8,674 nucleotides of DNA from an uncultured Centipeda sp. (lineage in GTDB: Bacteria > Bacillota > Negativicutes > Selenomonadales > Selenomonadaceae), in NCBI GenBank assembly GCA_937925565.1, contig CALALM010000177.1, positions 1 to 8,674 of the forward strand, given 5' to 3'. Positions within the stretch are counted from its first letter, which is position 1. Each line of letters starts with the position of its first letter. Positions 6,606-8,674 of the stretch are shown piece by piece. The notes under the pieces are model-generated. The model was not told the origin of the DNA, ran no database searches, and saw only the letters and a list, made by a program, of their open reading frames with translations. The position numbers and the translations under genes are program-made.

Positions 6606-6697
6606 CACTGCACGAACCTCGGGTGTACTGCATGGGGGTCGGAGGTTCGTGCAGTACGCACAACCCACGGCCAGTACCTCCCGACCCTCGTGCAGTA
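6606..6697. promoter_or_regulatory. Cluster of inverted TGCAGT repeats, candidate operator
   Basis: ACTGCACGAACCTC (6607-6620) and GAGGTTCGTGCAGT (6642-6655) form a perfect 14-bp inverted repeat. GTACTGCA (6625-6632) can alternatively pair with TGCAGTAC (6650-6657). CGTGCAGTA recurs at 6648-6656 and 6689-6697. The core TGCAGT thus occurs four times, twice in each orientation, ahead of the gene at 6770. A regulator-binding region or switching RNA hairpin is plausible. The rest of 6527-6769 shows nothing else I can name. Confidence 0.45.
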
Positions 6698-6769
6698 GGA
6701 GCCCGGGACGAGGCCACCGGCCGCACGCTCTACCCCGAGGTGAGGAAACCACCGGGAAGGAGGCCACGT

Positions 6770-7231
6770 ATGCCGGATCCCAGCACCGAGCTTGAGGAAC
6801 TGCGTCGCCGGGTTGAGGAGCAGTCCCAACGAATCGATGAGCTCCAAGACGCCCTCCACACACTGTCGCTCGCGGTCCAGTACCGGCAGGAGGAGCCCTA
6901 CCTGGCCTTCCTGGCGGAGCACGGCATCGCCGGCCGACGGCGGCTCGCACTGAACGGGGTCATCAATGGGGTGCTCTCCCGGGCCCGGGGTGACATCCCC
7001 TCCCTGGGCCCAGGTGCCCGCACTGAGCTGGCGGAGGACTTTCCCGCACTGGACGAGGCCTACCTGCCCGAACCGATCGACGGCGACAAGGCCGTCCGCA
7101 TCGTCGGAGAGGTCCTGGGAAGTGAGCGCCTTGGCGCCCAGGCGCTCGAGGCCCACCGCGCCCGCGGCCTGGGGTGCGAGGGCCACCAGGCACTCACAGG
7201 CCGCTCAGACACCCAAGGCCACAACGCGTAG
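6770..7231 (+). CDS. Coiled-coil protein of unknown function
   Basis: I do not recognise this 153-residue protein. Residues 8-36 form an uninterrupted heptad pattern (Leu8, Leu11, Val15, Gln18, Ile22, Leu25, Leu29, Leu32, Val36), predicting a parallel coiled coil. An Ala/Leu-rich helical middle follows (AFLAEHGIAGRRRLALNGVI, 46-65), then an acidic stretch (EDFPALDEAYLPEPIDGD, 89-106), another helix and a polar tail. There are no membrane segments, signal peptide or catalytic motif. The frame is open back to 6494, but the ATG at 6770 is well supported by GGAAGGAGG six bases upstream, and codons after it use mostly C or G in the third position. It stands alone, preceded by the TGCAGT repeat cluster and followed by 184 non-coding bases. 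The coiled coil suggests self-association or a partner protein, and a regulatory or adaptor role is only a guess. Confidence 0.8.
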   Translation: MPDPSTELEELRRRVEEQSQRIDELQDALHTLSLAVQYRQEEPYLAFLAEHGIAGRRRLALNGVINGVLSRARGDIPSLGPGARTELAEDFPALDEAYLPEPIDGDKAVRIVGEVLGSERLGAQALEAHRARGLGCEGHQALTGRSDTQGHNA

Positions 7232-7286
7232 CCGCGGCGCTCCAGACGGCCGGGTTACTCGACGCCGACTATTCACGCACACGCAC

Positions 7287-7315
7287 GCGTCACCGAATTC
7301 AAGAATCCGTGACGC
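7287..7315. promoter_or_regulatory. Dyad GCGTCAC/GTGACGC between two genes
   Basis: GCGTCAC (7287-7293) and GTGACGC (7309-7315) are perfect 7-bp arms around 15 bases that are partly symmetric (GA..TC). The site lies 55 bases after the coiled-coil gene and about 100 before the DUF2316 gene. It could be an operator or a weak terminator hairpin. No T-run follows. Confidence 0.35.
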
Positions 7316-7402
7316 ATCCACACCCCCTTCTTCCTCCCTCACCCCTCCTGCCGTCAACACACCCCCGCCGCCGACCCCAGAGCCATCCACAATCACGACG
7401 CG

Positions 7403-7408
7403 TAGCAT
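7403..7408 (+). promoter_or_regulatory. -10 element placed for a leaderless transcript
   Basis: TAGCAT fits the actinobacterial TANNNT -10 pattern and ends seven bases before the ATG at 7416, so transcription would start at or very near that ATG. No purine-rich ribosome site lies before the ATG, which agrees with a leaderless mRNA. No convincing -35 box is seen. Confidence 0.45.
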
Positions 7409-7415
7409 CGCCCTC

Positions 7416-7703
7416 ATGAGTCTGAGTTCCCGCGAGCGCGAGGCCACTGCCCGCGAGCTCTCCGCCAACCTCGCCCTCACCGGCCTCACCGCCGAGCAGA
7501 TCCGCGATCGTACCGGTCTGCCCACTGACCGCTTCGAGGCCGCTCTGACCGTCAACGCCGTCATGAACCCCGCCGACGTCTGGCTGGTACGCGACACCAT
7601 TGAGGACGCCGTACGCGAGGCCGGCAACACTCCGCTGCCCTACTCCAGGCTGACTGACTCCATGCGCGAGGCCGCTGCTCTCTGGTTCGGTTACCGCCGG
7701 TAG
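7416..7703 (+). CDS. DUF2316 family protein
   Basis: This 95-residue cytoplasmic protein matches the remembered pattern of DUF2316: MSLS.RER.AT..ELSANLALTGLT at the start, then EQIRDRTGLPTDRFEAAL (27-44), DVWLVRDTIEDAV (54-66) and a C-terminal NTPLPYSRL (71-79). The first half (LTGLTAEQIRDRTGLP) looks like a helix-turn-helix, so DNA binding is possible, but no function is established that I know of. Length is full for the family. The frame is open upstream to 6966, yet the family starts at this Met, and the upstream part has no such similarity and lies on top of the preceding gene. There is no ribosome site before the ATG, and a TAGCAT box seven bases upstream suggests leaderless expression. 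The gene appears to be transcribed alone. Confidence 0.85.
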   Translation: MSLSSREREATARELSANLALTGLTAEQIRDRTGLPTDRFEAALTVNAVMNPADVWLVRDTIEDAVREAGNTPLPYSRLTDSMREAAALWFGYRR

Positions 7704-7848
7704 TCCGACGCCGCCCCGTTCACCCCACGCGGCCGCTCACCCGACGTGGCGGGCCGCCCTGCTCCGCCGTCGAACCGGCTCCGCTCACCCCCACGCGCCC
7801 TCTTCGCCACCCACAGCCGGGACATATGCCGCCCACAGGCGCACCGGC

Positions 7849-7854
7849 TAGGCT
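7849..7854 (+). promoter_or_regulatory. Possible -10 box for the PAP2-like/DAGK gene
   Basis: TAGGCT matches the TANNNT pattern of actinobacterial -10 boxes and lies 39 bases before the GTG at 7894. No good -35 hexamer is visible. The remaining part of 7704-7893 is C-rich non-coding DNA with a small AGCCGG/CCGGCT dyad (7815-7849). Confidence 0.3.
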
Positions 7855-7893
7855 GACTCCCGGATATTCACCCCGGGGAAAGGACGAGCGAGC

Positions 7894-8674
7894 GTGACCG
7901 AGCCTCCATGCGACTCCGCCGCCCCCACCGCCGCCTCCTCCCCCCGAGCCCCACGACGCCTGAAGTACGTCGAGGCCGTCCTGTGCATCGGCTTCACCCT
8001 GGCCTTCCTCGTATGGACCTACCTGAGCGCCCCGGGACCGCTCGCCCCCGGCGCCACGCACCGCTCCCCCGCCATTGACGCCCTCCTGCCGACCCCCGAC
8101 GCCCAGCTGCGGTCGGCCGCCGGCCAGCTCGCCGAGGCCTTCGCGACCCTCACCCACCCCTTCCTCATCCTCGGGCTCATCGTGGCCGGGGTCGCCTACG
8201 CCTACACGGCCCGCATGCGCCGCCTGAGCGTCTCGCTGGCCATCGCCGCCGCCGGCATCCCCACGCAGTACCTCATCGCCCTGTACCTGGCCCGCCCCGC
8301 CCCGGGCTCCACCTTCTCCGACTCCATCGCCGCCTTCGAGTACTCCTACCCCAACGCGCACATCACGGCGATGACCCTGGCCTCCTGGGTCCTGGTGACC
8401 CTCGCGCGCGCCCACCACCGCAGCACCATGGTCGCCGCCGGCACCGTCCTGGGCTACGCGGCCGTCGCCGTGACAGCCGTCAGCCAGTGGTACATGGGCC
8501 TGGCTGCGCTCAGCGACCTCGTCGGCGGGTTCCTCCTGGGTGCCGCCTTCGCGAACCTGGCCCTGCGGGTCGGCGGCATCGACGCGATCCTCACCAGCTG
8601 GGTCAATCGCCGCCTGTCGCGCGCCAGCAGCGAGAAGCGCGCCGCCGTCATCTACAACCCCACCAAGTTCGACG
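7894..8674 (+). CDS. PAP2-like membrane domain fused to diacylglycerol kinase domain (3' end missing)
   Basis: The first 260 codons are present and the gene continues past the window. After a polar Pro/Ala-rich N-terminus come hydrophobic segments near 25-45, 88-104, 110-133, 157-170, 178-196 and 205-224, then a cytoplasmic RRLSRASSEKRAAVIYNPTKFD. The last part is the typical opening of a lipid-kinase catalytic domain (NPTK), so diacylglycerol or a related lipid would be the substrate. The membrane part follows the PAP2 phosphatase order: LARP (132-135), YPNAH (152-156, for PSGH) and SQWYMGLAALSD (197-208, for SRx5Hx3D). The catalytic Arg and nucleophilic His of the third motif are Gln198 and Ala204, and the Lys of motif one is Leu, so phosphatase activity is doubtful. 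GTG is chosen because GGGGAAAGGA lies about nine bases upstream. No other start fits as well. Confidence 0.82.
   Translation, partial: MTEPPCDSAAPTAASSPRAPRRLKYVEAVLCIGFTLAFLVWTYLSAPGPLAPGATHRSPAIDALLPTPDAQLRSAAGQLAEAFATLTHPFLILGLIVAGVAYAYTARMRRLSVSLAIAAAGIPTQYLIALYLARPAPGSTFSDSIAAFEYSYPNAHITAMTLASWVLVTLARAHHRSTMVAAGTVLGYAAVAVTAVSQWYMGLAALSDLVGGFLLGAAFANLALRVGGIDAILTSWVNRRLSRASSEKRAAVIYNPTKFD

Noticed and set aside
7720..8418. Minus-strand frame of 232 codons
   Set aside because: It is a Gly/Val-rich shadow of the PAP2-like gene, caused by high GC, and has no family features.

Overview
The window appears to join DNA from two different bacteria. From about 1 to 6350 the sequence has moderate GC, and all genes lie on the minus strand. 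Tight translational coupling, the codon usage and the gene families (a nickel carbon-monoxide-dehydrogenase-like protein, a NitT/TauT-type ABC importer, a FecCD-type ABC importer) suggest an anaerobic Firmicute, most likely a Negativicute such as Selenomonas. From about 6350 to the end the DNA is much richer in G+C, genes are on the plus strand with strong C/G third positions, and the families (a DUF2316 protein, a PAP2-like/diacylglycerol-kinase fusion) suggest an actinobacterium, probably Actinomyces or a relative. Both genera live in the mouth, so a chimeric metagenomic contig is the simplest reading. The species assignments are inferences from composition and remembered families, not from a search.

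Layout of the first part, in the direction of transcription (minus strand): a cooS-like gene whose 5' end is lost at the junction (4811 to about 6350), then a substrate-binding protein (3879-4814), a permease (3102-3860) and an ATPase (2332-3105). The binding-protein start overlaps the cooS-like stop, and the ATPase start overlaps the permease stop, each as ATGA. The permease begins 18 bases after the binding-protein stop. A clear intrinsic terminator (2281-2311) closes this operon. Next comes a second transcription unit with a recognisable promoter (2179-2207) and a leader of about 265 bases, rich in stems and ending in an intrinsic terminator (1949-1979). It leads to a FecCD-type permease (902-1906) and its ATPase (117-902), which overlap by one base (TGATG). 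This pair most resembles the MolBC branch of FecCD/FecE importers, so molybdate, tungstate or another metal species is a possible cargo. No binding protein for it lies in the window.

Layout of the second part: the junction zone (6342-6530) holds two or three structurally similar hairpin units with a period of about 77 bases. A non-coding stretch with inverted repeats built on TGCAGT follows (6606-6697). Then come a coiled-coil protein of unknown function (6770-7231), a DUF2316 protein that looks leaderless (7416-7703), and the first 260 codons of a membrane PAP2-like/diacylglycerol kinase fusion that runs off the end (7894-8674).

The most interesting points are the cooS-like protein with Asp at a C-cluster cysteine-ligand position and its coupling to an ABC importer; the unassigned structured leader before the FecCD pair; the tandem hairpin units at the junction; and the PAP2-like domain lacking its catalytic Arg and His.
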